A stretch of DNA of 64,000 nucleotides from Theileria orientalis strain Shintoku. Its lineage: Eukaryota > Apicomplexa > Aconoidasida > Piroplasmida > Theileriidae. Below the pieces are notes generated by a model, which had not been told where the DNA came from, ran no database searches, and saw only the letters and a list, made by a program, of their open reading frames with translations. The stretch spans positions 1,964,001-2,028,000 of the forward strand of contig NC_025260.1 of the NCBI RefSeq assembly GCF_000740895.1. Reading direction: 5' to 3'. Position 1 is the stretch's first letter; each line of letters starts with the position of its first letter. The position numbers were made by a program, and so were the translations under genes. Positions 51,411 through 60,933 of this stretch are shown here, piece by piece.

Positions 51411-51890
51411 ATGTTCGAAGAAGATTTTGAAGGAGGCGACGCTGGAGCTTCACAAACCGTGCCAGTACAGGCTGGATCAATAAAAAAAAATTCTTTTGTC
51501 ATGATCAAGGGACACCCATGTAAGGTGGTGGAGTACTCTACATCCAAGACCGGCAAACACGGACACGCCAAGGCAAACATTACGGGAATCGACATATTCA
51601 CCGGCAAGAAGTACGAGGATATATGCCCAACTTCACATAACATGGACGTCCCGCACGTTAAGAGAACTGAAATTCAGTTAATAGGAATTGAGGACGACGG
51701 ATTTGTGACGCTGCTGAACCCAGACGGTTCGTGCAAAAACGATCTGCAGCTTCCTAAGGACTCAGAAGGCAACCACGACGACGTCGCAAAGCAAGTTCAA
51801 ACTCTTTTCGACTCCGGAAAGGAAGTCCTCGTGACTGTTCTCACCGCCTGCGGAATGGAGAAAATTATTGCCTGCAAGGAGCTCAGCTAA
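51411..51890 (+). CDS. EIF5A: Translation factor eIF5A
   Basis: Cytosolic elongation factor that relieves ribosome stalling, for example at polyproline. Single exon, 159 residues; start chosen at ATG 51411, as this gives the family's usual acidic N-terminus (MFEEDFEGGDAG). The hypusine loop is STSKTGKHGHAK, with Lys49 the expected modified residue (Lys50 in human). FVMIKGHPCKVVEYSTSKTG, GKKYEDICPTSHNMDVPHVK and IGIEDDGFVTLLNPDG are standard eIF5A blocks; the C-terminal OB domain is complete. Several proteins encoded here (the Pro-rich secreted protein and others) contain Pro runs that would need it. Nothing unusual seen. Confidence 0.98.
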   Translation: MFEEDFEGGDAGASQTVPVQAGSIKKNSFVMIKGHPCKVVEYSTSKTGKHGHAKANITGIDIFTGKKYEDICPTSHNMDVPHVKRTEIQLIGIEDDGFVTLLNPDGSCKNDLQLPKDSEGNHDDVAKQVQTLFDSGKEVLVTVLTACGMEKIIACKELS

Positions 51891-52187
51891 TCTGTTTAAA
51901 CGTAATACGTTTTAAACCAAATATACTTAATTATGGTAACTGAGTCCAATACACACTATATACCAATATGTGGTCCCAGGAGAGGCAATCCAGGAGATTC
52001 CACCCACCATTACAACAGTAAAGAGCACATAAGTAAATAAATGTGAATTATAGACAGGTCAAATCAATGTATGTGTGGATACCCATAGACTTAATGTGGA
52101 AAGGGCAAATCAGTATTTAATATATATTTTGAACACCGTAGACAGTTTATACAAACATAAAATTTAAATAGTTCAAATTAGTGTAAA
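51891..52187. promoter_or_regulatory. Spacer before Tim10
   Basis: About 300 bp with the eIF5A 3' UTR and the Tim10 promoter. No coding frame seen. Confidence 0.4.
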
Positions 52188-52551
52188 ATGGCCGAAAATG
52201 ACCCTACTGATCCAGTTTCAGTAGCAGTTGCAGAGCTAGTAGGAATGGCTGACATGCTGAGAAGGTAAAAACCTAAACCCAGATAGACCATATAGAAAAT
52301 TGCACTAATACAGTATGTAAGTCACGCGTGTGTGTTATCTAAGACAATTTCTGTTCAGAATGAGGGATTCTTGCTGGAATAAGTGCATATCCTCAGTTAA
52401 GAATCCACAGCTGGACGTCGGAGAGATCAGTTGCACAGACAGATGCGTAAACAAGGTACGATCTAAAGCAGTAACACGTGTTTAGTATCTGGATATCCAC
52501 ACACAAGTGGGATTTCAGCTACAGAAGACGTCGCAGAGCATGGAACAGTAG
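52188..52551 (+). CDS. TIM10: Small mitochondrial translocase chaperone Tim10
   Basis: Intermembrane-space chaperone that carries hydrophobic precursors to the inner membrane. Three small exons (52188-52264, 52359-52455, 52486-52551), 79 residues, too short and split for a simple ORF search. The two CX3C motifs, CWNKC and CTDRC, are 15 residues apart, the small-Tim signature (disulfide-linked helical hairpin). The C-terminal arm VNKYLDIHTQVGFQLQKTS matches Tim10 (SKYLDIHERMGKKLTELS) better than Tim8, 9 or 13. The N-terminal MAENDPTDPV is not a cleavable presequence, as expected for a protein imported by MIA40. Apicomplexans may use fewer small Tims, so Tim9 could be a separate gene elsewhere. 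Confidence 0.9.
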
Positions 52552-52743
52552 AAGGGCGACCGTTAGACGACCCGGCGAACACTGACCACCATGGCTAACA
52601 GAAATACTTGACAGCAGAAACAGTAACATAATAATAATGTTATAGCGTATATATGAAGGCATGTATGTGTAAGTGTCTGTTAAAAAATAAGAATAGAAAT
52701 TGTACAAAAATTAGTTGAGTTAACGAGACTATGATACAGTAAA

Positions 52744-53363
52744 CTATGTGCCCCCGAAGGACTTGTGGACCCAGAGCCTGAGACGATCACATATGCCATC
52801 AAAGGATAAATCAGGCCTAACGTCTAAATGGATTCCCATCTTATCAGGGTTCTCGGAGAACCCCTCGTAAAAGTCTAAAATGTACCTAAAAAGGAATAAG
52901 TTAACACGGTGTCATACCTCCTGCGTTTACCGCAGCGATCAACAGTCCAGTCGTGCCTATCATAGGGACGTTTGTAGCCAATAATGGAGTTTACAAGTGA
53001 CTTGATGGTGGGTTTATCCTTTCGACCTACAAAGTGAATTAAAACGGGGTTGTTGCAGGACGATTTGTGCAACGATTCGTATTCCATAACGTGCTCCCAG
53101 GCCTTTTCGTTGATTAAATTGTGAATTTCCACAACGGTCGGAATCAGCTTAGCGTCGACATCGTGGCCCTTACTCAGTGTAGATTTGTAAAACTGCCGCT
53201 GAGAAGGGTACAGCCAGCAAGATTGTTTGGAAGGGATGGTGGACTTGGCCCTCGTGTCATTCAATTGTGAGAGTATCAAGGGGTTGGGAGAGGTATGATT
53301 GGCAAAATTAGGATTGGTGGGACTACACGACGATTTACACTCGTTATCTGAAGGACAACTCAT
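52744..53363 (-). CDS. Cytochrome c haem lyase (HCCS)
   Basis: Attaches haem to cytochrome c or c1 in the mitochondrial intermembrane space. Two exons on the minus strand (53363-52918 and 52885-52744), 195 residues; the intron is 32 nt. Seen: CP motif MSCPSDNECKSSC near the N-terminus, the family's haem-regulatory motif; SCWLYPSQRQFYKSTLSKGH; VVEIHNLINEKAWEHVMEYE (with the haem-ligand His in IHN); IGYKRPYDRHDWTVDRCGKR; and after the intron LDFYEG and LDVRPDLSF. All match holocytochrome c synthase. The N-terminal region is short. Neighbouring Tim10, only 190 bp away, is also mitochondrial, but the two are convergent and not co-transcribed. It shares a divergent 452-bp promoter with PNO1. Confidence 0.95.
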
Positions 53364-53815
53364 TTTTAATAAGGTCCATTTTGATGCAAATGTACAATAT
53401 TGGAGCTTTACACAAAGTTCTAAGAGTAAATTAAATTAATCAAGCAAGGGTTGTTTATTATATTTTTTAAAAACACTAATGTTGCAATTGAATCCGAATG
53501 GAAGTAAATTTCAAATTTAGGTATAATCATTTCATTGAGAAATTTCGGATGGGGAAGTAGTTAACTTATTATGTATTATATTTTATTTATAAGATGTTTA
53601 AAACCTAAAGAGGAATGTAGACAAATTATTATGTTTAATTAGAACATATAATAAGAATTTTTATCTCAGACGTTTTAAGGAATCCTTTTATGTAACTTCT
53701 CACATCACATTTGGATAATTACTAAACATATCTCATTTTAAAACTTATTAAATTTAAAAATAGCACTGTATTCACATAACTCACATTTTTAATCAAATAA
53801 ATTTGAATATATAAG
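53364..53815. promoter_or_regulatory. Divergent promoter of haem lyase and PNO1
   Basis: About 450 bp, very A+T-rich, between two start codons facing away from each other. No motif assignable by eye. Confidence 0.4.
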
Positions 53816-54517
53816 ATGACTAAGGCTCAGGTTAAACCTAAGTCAAAATCCCGTAAAACTAAGAAGGAAAAGGAGTTCAATGATAAGGTAAAGAAAATCA
53901 AAAGCAAAAAAATTACTAAAGCCTACGATGCTAAGAGGAAAACAAAAAAGAAGTCATTGAAATCATACTCCTTTGTAAACCTGAGAAGGATTCCAGTACC
54001 TCCAAATCGCATGACTCCCTTACAGAACAACTGGGAAACAATAGTTAGAACGGTAGTAGAAAGGCTTCATTTACAAATCCGTATGTGCACTAGAACGAAA
54101 TGTGTTGAAGTGAGACCATCACAAGAATCTCCAGATTTATCTATGCTGCAGAAAGCACAGGACTATATAAACGCCTTTATGCTAGGATTTGAGCTAAAGG
54201 ATGCAGAAGCAATACTCAGGTTGGAGGATATATTCATAGAGAGCTTTGAAATAAACGACGTAAAAAGGCTACACGGAGAACACCTGTCTCGATGCATAGG
54301 AAGAATTTCAGGGAAGGACGGCAAAACAAAGCACGCAATAGAAAATATGACAAAGACCAGAGTGATTTTGGCAGAAAATAAGATACACATAATGGGTAGC
54401 TTCAACAGCATCAAGCTGGCTCGACACTCGATATGTAGTTTAATCCTCGGAAGTCAACCTGGTAAAGTGTACAACAATTTGTGCAATTCTGCCAAGAGAC
54501 TAAGGGAGAAGATGTAG
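53816..54517 (+). CDS. PNO1: PNO1/Dim2, 40S ribosome biogenesis factor
   Basis: KH-domain factor of the pre-40S particle, working with Nob1 and Dim1 at the 3' end of 18S rRNA. Single exon, 233 residues. The N-terminal 50 residues are Lys-rich (nuclear/nucleolar signal). The core begins RRIPVPPNRMTPLQNNWETI, the family's signature, then RMCTRTKCVEVRPS, DYINAFMLGFELKDAEAILR, and the KH region ISGKDGKTKHAIENMTKTRV with the GKDG loop, ending HSICSLILGSQPGKVYNNLC. The first KH-like domain is degenerate, as in other PNO1 proteins. RIO1, whose ATPase releases late 40S factors, is encoded 10 kb away. No ambiguity with KRR1, which lacks the PxPxxRMTPLxxxW start. Confidence 0.96.
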   Translation: MTKAQVKPKSKSRKTKKEKEFNDKVKKIKSKKITKAYDAKRKTKKKSLKSYSFVNLRRIPVPPNRMTPLQNNWETIVRTVVERLHLQIRMCTRTKCVEVRPSQESPDLSMLQKAQDYINAFMLGFELKDAEAILRLEDIFIESFEINDVKRLHGEHLSRCIGRISGKDGKTKHAIENMTKTRVILAENKIHIMGSFNSIKLARHSICSLILGSQPGKVYNNLCNSAKRLREKM

Positions 54518-55042
54518 CGAACACCAAAAATAATGTACTATAATAAACACATACACATATACTCGGTTCTATGCATAAGTTCCATACACACTGCACTGGA
54601 TCATAATGTAATACTAAAAAGTTGCTTATTAAGAGCAAGTTAACAAAAGCTCACAGCTTAAATATATTTTTATATAGAATCATCACCCCATCCATAAAAT
54701 TCAGTATTAGATTTAGAGTAAAAGGTAACTATTTAATTTACTATAAAATAATAAATAAACTTATTGTCAATCTTTTAACGAAGATTGTATTTTAACAGAG
54801 TATATTGGTACATTATAGATAATAAAATTAATACAACATATTGAGGTAACGCAACCAAGATAAAAAAGCAGAATATAGAGGTACGACACAGGGATAGATA
54901 TCAGTAGATAAAAAGAATGTAGATTCCTATTAATAATTGAAAATTAACATGGACTATAAACAAACATAGTAGAATCTAGTTAGATAATCACACGGCCACG
55001 CATTGTGGATATAACCCTTGCAAACGTTCATATATTGCGTAG
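54518..55042. other. Intergenic spacer
   Basis: About 525 bp, A+T-rich, between PNO1 and the reticulon gene, both on the plus strand. It contains the PNO1 3' UTR and the reticulon promoter. No gene seen. Confidence 0.4.
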
Positions 55043-55576
55043 ATGGATAAGCAATCATGTTTTGTGCCATTTGTACTACTCGTTGGATTCAACATCTTAC
55101 AGTTCTCAACGTACGTCCTAAAGGTGCCACCACTATTTCTAGTCTGTAAAATACTGGTGTTGTTCGTCGTGTTCGGAGGACTTCTTAAAACACTGCTGGG
55201 AGACAAGCTTAAGGCTAAAAGTGACCTGGTCAACGAAGTGGTATCTCAAAGAAACCTGGAGAAGGCAACCAAAGCACTCTGCAGCAACGTAAACCTGTTC
55301 GCAAACAAGTTGCTTTCGGTAATAGTATGGGAAGACTCAGTAAATTCGCTCGTTTCACTGGTAGGATTCTACTTATTAGGACTGCTTCTCAAAGTGGTGC
55401 CTTCTGTGTTGGTAACCTTCGTGCTCTTGTGGGTCCTGTTTCTACACGTGTATATGAACGACTTCTTAAAAAAAAGGGTGTTTATACACCTTGATCCACA
55501 CGTAAAGAAGCTTAAGGAGCTCGTAAAGAAAAATTATCACACAATACCGAGGTTCAGGGAAAACAAAACTCTTTAA
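55043..55576 (+). CDS. Reticulon-like ER-shaping protein
   Basis: Membrane protein of the tubular ER. Single exon, 177 residues. Two long hydrophobic hairpins are visible: residues about 6-50 (FVPFVLLVGFNILQ and VPPLFLVCKILVLFVVFGGL) and about 100-137 (LVSLVGFYLLGLLLKVVPSV, LVTFVLLWVLFLHVYMNDF). Between them is a 60-residue charged helix (DLVNEVVSQRNLEKATKALC), and a short C-terminal amphipathic helix follows (HVKKLKELVKKNYHTI). The spacing and the VWEDSVNSLV motif before the second hairpin match the reticulon homology domain. Reticulons and the REEP/Yop1 family look alike; the loop motif favours reticulon. Predicted ends face the cytosol. Confidence 0.88.
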   Translation: MDKQSCFVPFVLLVGFNILQFSTYVLKVPPLFLVCKILVLFVVFGGLLKTLLGDKLKAKSDLVNEVVSQRNLEKATKALCSNVNLFANKLLSVIVWEDSVNSLVSLVGFYLLGLLLKVVPSVLVTFVLLWVLFLHVYMNDFLKKRVFIHLDPHVKKLKELVKKNYHTIPRFRENKTL

Positions 55577-56634
55577 GCACGCTCTAAGCAAACGAACTGC
55601 AAATATCGTACTATTATATTTTATTTGTTTGAGATAGTGCATATTTCTATATTTTCAAAAACAGGCGTCGACTTTATGTATACATAACAGAATCAGGCAA
55701 TTGTATTAGTAGGATGGGCATAACACAGAGACTTAAGACAAATATACAGGCTTAAAAATTAATGAAACTATTGAACTAACTGATTCTCAGTCCAATTCAA
55801 AGAGAAAAAAAATCTACTTAGCTGACACACAACTCCCTCCAGTCCAAATAATATAAAATGGCTAAGTTAGTATAAGTAGCCATAAAAGAAAATAAATGTC
55901 TGAAAGAAAATAGAACAAGGTTCGTATAAATGAATATTGAATAATTTTCATGACGTAGATATAAAAGTAAATAACACATTTGACAAATACAAAGGGATCC
56001 TAGCTACATAAAAACAATTTTTAAATAAAAGGCTATGGCCTAGCAAGAGTAAAGAAATTGGATTAAACAACCTAAGAATCCGAGGGAACAAAGGAGGGTA
56101 GGTGTAAAACAAACAAAATAAAAAACGTCTCTGTTAGAAAATAGTATGATTCTGGTCCTAAAATTAGTTTTTAAGATTTAATGAAAATATAAAATATAAG
56201 TTAAAAATATAACTAGTTAAGTAAAGCAAACAAAAGTGAGGAACAATGGAGTGATCGGGCAATGTGGGATTGTAGTAAAATGGTGAAATATTCATATTCT
56301 GTTAATAATAGATGATTTTTAAAGGTACTATTTGAAATTAGTTTCAATTGCCACCATGTGATCACCAATGTCTTTGATTTTGCAACTCAACGGTCAATTA
56401 TGTAATAAATATTAAACGTTTTGAACACCTTTTTTAACGTTTAATATTTATTTTGTTGTGTTGTGTACCTTTAAATGTTATTTGTTATTAAAATCAATAG
56501 CTTTTTCACAAAATTCTCTACGGGTTTCTGATCGGAAATTGTTTGTGTAGCGGTCCGATGTACAATTATTGATCGGATAGTACTTCAAATGGACAGACAT
56601 AAATAAACACCTTTAATATACACCAAAATCAACA
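55577..56634. other. Intergenic spacer before first CCCH gene
   Basis: About 1.06 kb, A+T-rich, without coding frames. Near 56498-56612 a stretch of more balanced composition contains TGATCGGATAGTACT; a similar GTGATCGGGATACTGA occurs just before the second CCCH gene (62994-63009). This could be a shared promoter element or chance. Confidence 0.45.
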
Positions 56635-57174
56635 ATGCGAGGTACAATACCTATATCCAGGTCGTTTGACCCGGACCATGAAAGCCCTTTTTTATCCTAT
56701 AAGTTCAAGAGGCGATGCCCTATACGATACTTTTATATTCCTATTGAGTGCCCTTTTATGCTGGGATGCAAAGATGGCTACTGCCCTTTATCTCACACAG
56801 TTCTAGAGGTCATCTTCCACCCCATCTTACACAAGACAAAAAAGTGTTCATTGGCCATTAAAGGCCAGTGCAAATTTGAAAAGAAGTGCGCCTTCTATCA
56901 TAGCGAGAAGGATAGACTAGCTTCGTACCTATCTTGGCTCGTTTGGCAGAAGAACTGGGAGATGTATGATAAGAACGTCAAAGTCGTGTTGTCCAAGTAC
57001 GCTCTTTCCAGTAAAATTATATCCAAGATAGTTCTGATGATAAACATAAGATCCAATTTGAAGTCGCTTCCTATAGATTTCCCGAAAGGTACTGATTGTG
57101 TAAGGTTGTTGGAGGACGAATTAAACAATTTGATATCATCTTGCGAATCTAGCCTCGAAATAATGAACATCTGA
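56635..57174 (+). CDS. Tandem CCCH zinc-finger protein, copy 1
   Basis: Single exon, 179 residues. A compact N-terminal domain has Cys/His spaced as CX5CX4CX3H (CPFMLGCKDGYCPLSH) and CX7CX5CX3H (CSLAIKGQCKFEKKCAFYH), joined by LEVIFHPILHKTKK. That joined-finger layout, with FKRRCP before it, is the one seen in plant RR-TZF and animal Unkempt proteins, which bind mRNA and regulate its translation or decay. The rest (after DRLASYLSWLVWQKNWEMYD) is helical and unknown. A clear paralogue starts at 63039. No RNA-processing partner is adjacent. Possible roles: stage-specific mRNA regulation; specific targets cannot be guessed. The name is family level only. Confidence 0.88.
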   Translation: MRGTIPISRSFDPDHESPFLSYKFKRRCPIRYFYIPIECPFMLGCKDGYCPLSHTVLEVIFHPILHKTKKCSLAIKGQCKFEKKCAFYHSEKDRLASYLSWLVWQKNWEMYDKNVKVVLSKYALSSKIISKIVLMINIRSNLKSLPIDFPKGTDCVRLLEDELNNLISSCESSLEIMNI

Positions 57175-57502
57175 GAGTTCATCAACGAGCCATACAGCTG
57201 TAACGCATATTCTGGCAACACCTCCACATTTTGATAAGGTTTGCAGGCGTATGTCGCCCGGTTCGCCCTCGGAAAACACACTACCAAGATTTTGGATCAC
57301 ACCTTCATCTTTAATACATTTTAATCTCATAGCCACATAAATATACTTCATTTGATACCCATATTTGCATCTTTTTGCTGGTTTGAGGATTTGTGTATGG
57401 CAGATTAAATGCCGTATTGTGTTTTACTTCACACTACATCAAATCATTTATTTATTGCCTTTAAATACACAGCGATTAGCTTTTATACATTTTCCTATAT
57501 TT

Positions 57503-58255
57503 ATGGACGATTTTTTATACGGATTTCCACCGCCGCCCATTTTTTATCAGAAATATAGTCTAAAATCGCCCAACCAGGAGAATCCACTAGAATCCAAGCT
57601 CCAAGAAATAAAGGAGGAAGGAAAAGATTCGCATTACCTAGTTTTTAATTATGAAAAACTAAAATGTTTCGATGGGCCACCGCCTCCACTACCTCCGAAT
57701 GAATCCTGGTATTCGTTCGGCACCCAAGAGAAGGTGAGCGTATTTACACACAATCAAGATTCAGTTCAAGGAGGATGAATTTGTACTGGATTCCGAGACA
57801 CTGATTCCCCTGGAAAATCAGACGAACGATTTGAGGGAAAGCTTCAAGGTTTTGTACTCGGAGTTCGTGAGTTCAATCCTAACGTACCTGGACCAATTGA
57901 AAAACGTAACTAGCTATTCGGAACAACTCTATTCAGATGAACAGCGATTCTATATCGGAAATTAAAAAGTTCATAAAGGTACGACCCAAGAAAAACACGA
58001 TTTGACATAACATACTGCAGCTGTACGTCAACCTCCAATACATCCTGACTTCACTGTGGAAGAGGCAGGCGGAAGAGGACGTGTTAGAAATGCTCAAGTA
58101 AGCGAGTGCAACCACCAATTAGCGTTCTAGGGCCCAGCTGAGGAGAAAGAGGCGCTACCTGGACAGTATGAAACTGTAAGTGCAAGAGCCACAATAAAGA
58201 TTTTAGAATTTTACTAGAGCTGAATCACCAAATCAAAAACGCAACTAAACGGTAG
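57503..58255 (+). CDS. MED7: Mediator subunit 7
   Basis: Part of the Mediator middle module, which links transcription activators to RNA polymerase II. Six exons: exon 1 57503-57733; later exons near 57760-57906, 57937-57978, 58021-58099, 58132-58177 and 58213-58255. The start LYGFPPPPIFYQKYSL and the second Pro box FDGPPPPLPPNESWYSFGTQ are the two conserved MED7 segments; TLIPLENQTNDLRESFKVLY matches the conserved LxxLN region start. Later helices FVSSILTYLDQLKN, FIKLYVNLQYILTSLWKRQA and LRRKRRYLDSMKLILLELNH fit MED7's long coiled helices. Each junction keeps frame; a simple reading instead runs to a stop at 57963. Its end lies 145 bp from the convergent uL4m stop. Confidence 0.85.
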
Positions 58256-58400
58256 TTAATATGTTCAATAAGCGATATGAGTACCAAAATCATCCCACAA
58301 AGATTATGGATATATCCGCAGACATATGAGCCGGACCGGCAATTAAAATTTATTTTTTTTTTAATCTAAGAGCCTTTAAACAATTCACGCTATTTAAGTC

Positions 58401-60193
58401 CTAAAATACATAAAGGTGGTTGAATAATACCAGCTCTGCGTGGTGTTCCTGAACGAAAGTGATGGGATCAGAACATACGTCGACACAGTCATTGCAGTCG
58501 ATTTCGAGCTCTTCGACGCCATCAAATACTGCGTCGTATATGTACTGGAACCGTTTCCTTATTTCCTCTGAATCGGAGCTGGGAATACTGACTAGTCTGA
58601 AGGATTTAAGAGGGTCATCTCTGGGCACCTTTAAGGCGCCCTTTGTGTCGGAGGACCACTTCCAGCTCTTCACGCGTTCAATCCAATCTCGCTATACACC
58701 ATAATGTGAGTCTAGGCAAAAAGAACTACATAAAATATCATAACCAATCGCATTTTAGTCAGCAAAAAACTTCGCAGCCTTTTCCTTAAAATTTACCTTG
58801 GAATCCGGGGAAAGTCTTTGCCTCAGTCTGCTCTCGATCCAGCTGGTGTTCCACGACCTCACCTTCTCAGGCACGGGGGCAGGTGTATTGTCAGGGGTTG
58901 CGTACCTAATTTTTTAAATCATATTTAATATGATTATTTCGCATATATTCATAGTTGGATTGCGTACCTGGGAAGCCAGCCGCACTTCTTGGGATATTGC
59001 TGGATGTAGTGGATCAACTTGCCCAGCGCGGCCTCAGTTATGACCACCTGCCTATATTTAAGCAAATTATACACATTCACCCCCTGGAAGGTTAAATTAT
59101 CTCAGTGGTTACCTCGACAGTCTCCCTCCTCACAGATGGGATATTTGCAGTTGACCACCTAAAATTTTCGTTCGAGTCCTTCAATCCCTCGAATACTAGC
59201 ATTGCCGAGTTACATTTTGGTCCTATAAGCTTATTTTAATACCTATATCAAAATACCGAGAATACGCCGCAAATTTTGCACAGCGTACTTCGTTTTGTGG
59301 GACGACACAAAAAACGAATCGACCACATGTATCTGCGACTGCGCAAACTTGACAGACAACATGGTCTTCAAACCAGTGTATAGGGCTGAGAATAATTAAA
59401 ATGAGTTTACCTACTTCTCCTCTGTAGTTTGGTGCGGTGGTCCCTGGGCCGCAGCGGGTGTGCGAATACTCCCAAGTATTTGCCAGGCGACTTCTTCCAA
59501 CCTATTCTAGCCTTTCCAGTTTTTTGCTGTTTCCTCCATTTTTTAGTACTGCCGGGCCACTACATTAAATAAGTGCCATATATAGGTGTGTCAGTTTACT
59601 GCATGATGATTAAATTTATACCTCCCATTTGTACAGTTCCATATCCTCAGAATAGCCTGCTTTAGCCCTTCTGTAGAATTGGTAGCACCTGTGCAAAATA
59701 TCTGGACGAATAGGAACTCCAAAAATTTCATTAGGCACCGTCACACTCCTGATTTCCTCCTTAATGTTCTTTCTGTCGTAATATTCATAAACATAAACAG
59801 GCAGCTCCAAGGTTGAGTTAAATCCAACAGCTGATATCTATTAAAAGATACTGTCGGTACCTGGAAATGACCAATAATTCCTGGTCAAAGTGCGAATATC
59901 TATGATTTCACCGGGTCGTCTGACTACAACTGGGTCATGGATAGATGCCACTTGAGGTAACTATGAATATATGATGAGAATGAATCACAAAATTCATTTG
60001 AACTTGAATAATATGCACTTTAATGTTGAAACTAGATAAATAGTTAATATCATACGCTTGAAACATGTGTAGAATCAAGACCAGAGTGTTCAAATCTCTT
60101 AAATCGAAATTTATACAGATTATTAATTACATAATGAGAATCTAATCTTAGTGTTGTAGAAAAACACCGATTTATGAACAAAAAAACACTCAT
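58401..60193 (-). CDS. MRPL4: Mitochondrial ribosomal protein uL4
   Basis: Large-subunit mitoribosomal protein. Nine exons on the minus strand: 60193-60056, 59960-59861, 59830-59622, 59559-59415, 59385-59257, 59222-59113, 59083-58968, 58905-58797 and 58691-58401, giving about 448 residues. The N-terminus SVFLFINRCFSTTLRLDSHY is a presequence. The uL4 core follows: VPIRPDILHRCYQFYRRAKA, KQQKTGKARIGWKKSPGKYL (the uL4 loop with KxGxGRAR-like residues), HPLRPRDHRTKLQRR, ANIPSVRRETVE and VNVYNLLKYRQVVITEAALG. After the conserved end a 140-residue lineage-specific extension, with a Cys/Asp/Glu-rich end (LEIDCNDCVDVCSDP), is inferred because its exons lack a start. A shorter product stopping at 58949-58951 is possible. 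Confidence 0.88.
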
Positions 60194-60445
60194 TACGTAA
60201 TATTAAAAGTTATTACACACATAAGACAAAATTCAACAAAAATAAAAACCATATAATAATAAACAACAATAAAAAACAGTTTTTGAAAAGGAAAATATGG
60301 ATTCACCGATAAAATAAATGTAAAATGAACAATGCAGCTACGTAAAAAATGTGGAAAACAATATATAGAATACTGTCTACACAGGCCATATAACAGTGTA
60401 AAAAGAATATTATGAAGCCAAATACATTAATAAAAAATCTTCAAT

Positions 60446-60933
60446 CTAAGATTTCCCTCCGAAATTTAGCCTTGATACGATATGAAAAAGTACCACGAGA
60501 CCCATGTATATAAGGGCTAAAAGAAGAACAGACTGCTGTCCCCTAATAATATAAATATATTTAATTATGGTACTCACATTTCCAGACCGGTTGTGGTTAA
60601 TCCATAGTACTTTTGAAACCCTGAGTTACGTGGAAGGTTGGACTTGGTCCCTGTAGATTCTGAGTGAGTCTTCTTCCTAAAAAATTAAATTGAATAAGTT
60701 ATTAATTAAATTCATTTATAAAATACCTTTGGGCGACACGTTGTCCACCAATCATAGTGGATGCACCAGGCTGTTTTGTAGACTAAAATAAATCATTAGA
60801 TAATAATTCATTTTAATAAAAATAATTATAAAAACTTATTAATATTTATTTTATGTAAAAAAACTAAGAAAAAAATAACAAATAAGGGGTCTATACTGTA
60901 AAATAAGATAAAAGTTAAATAAAATGATACCAT
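60446..60933 (-). CDS. SEC61B: Sec61 translocon subunit beta
   Basis: Tail-anchored ER membrane subunit of the Sec61 channel. Four exons on the minus strand: 60933-60931, 60782-60727, 60676-60578 and 60542-60446; 84 residues. The first exon holds only the ATG, followed by a 148-nt intron. The protein starts STKQPGASTMIGGQRVAQRK (compare the Gly/Ser-rich start of Sec61 beta), continues NSGFQKYYGLTTTGLEMGQQ (the GLK-VGP region of the family) and ends with the tail anchor SVLLLALIYMGLVVLFHIVS followed by RLNFGGKS. Length fits the family (80-100). No other ATG precedes the second exon in frame, which supports the one-codon exon. Confidence 0.88.
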
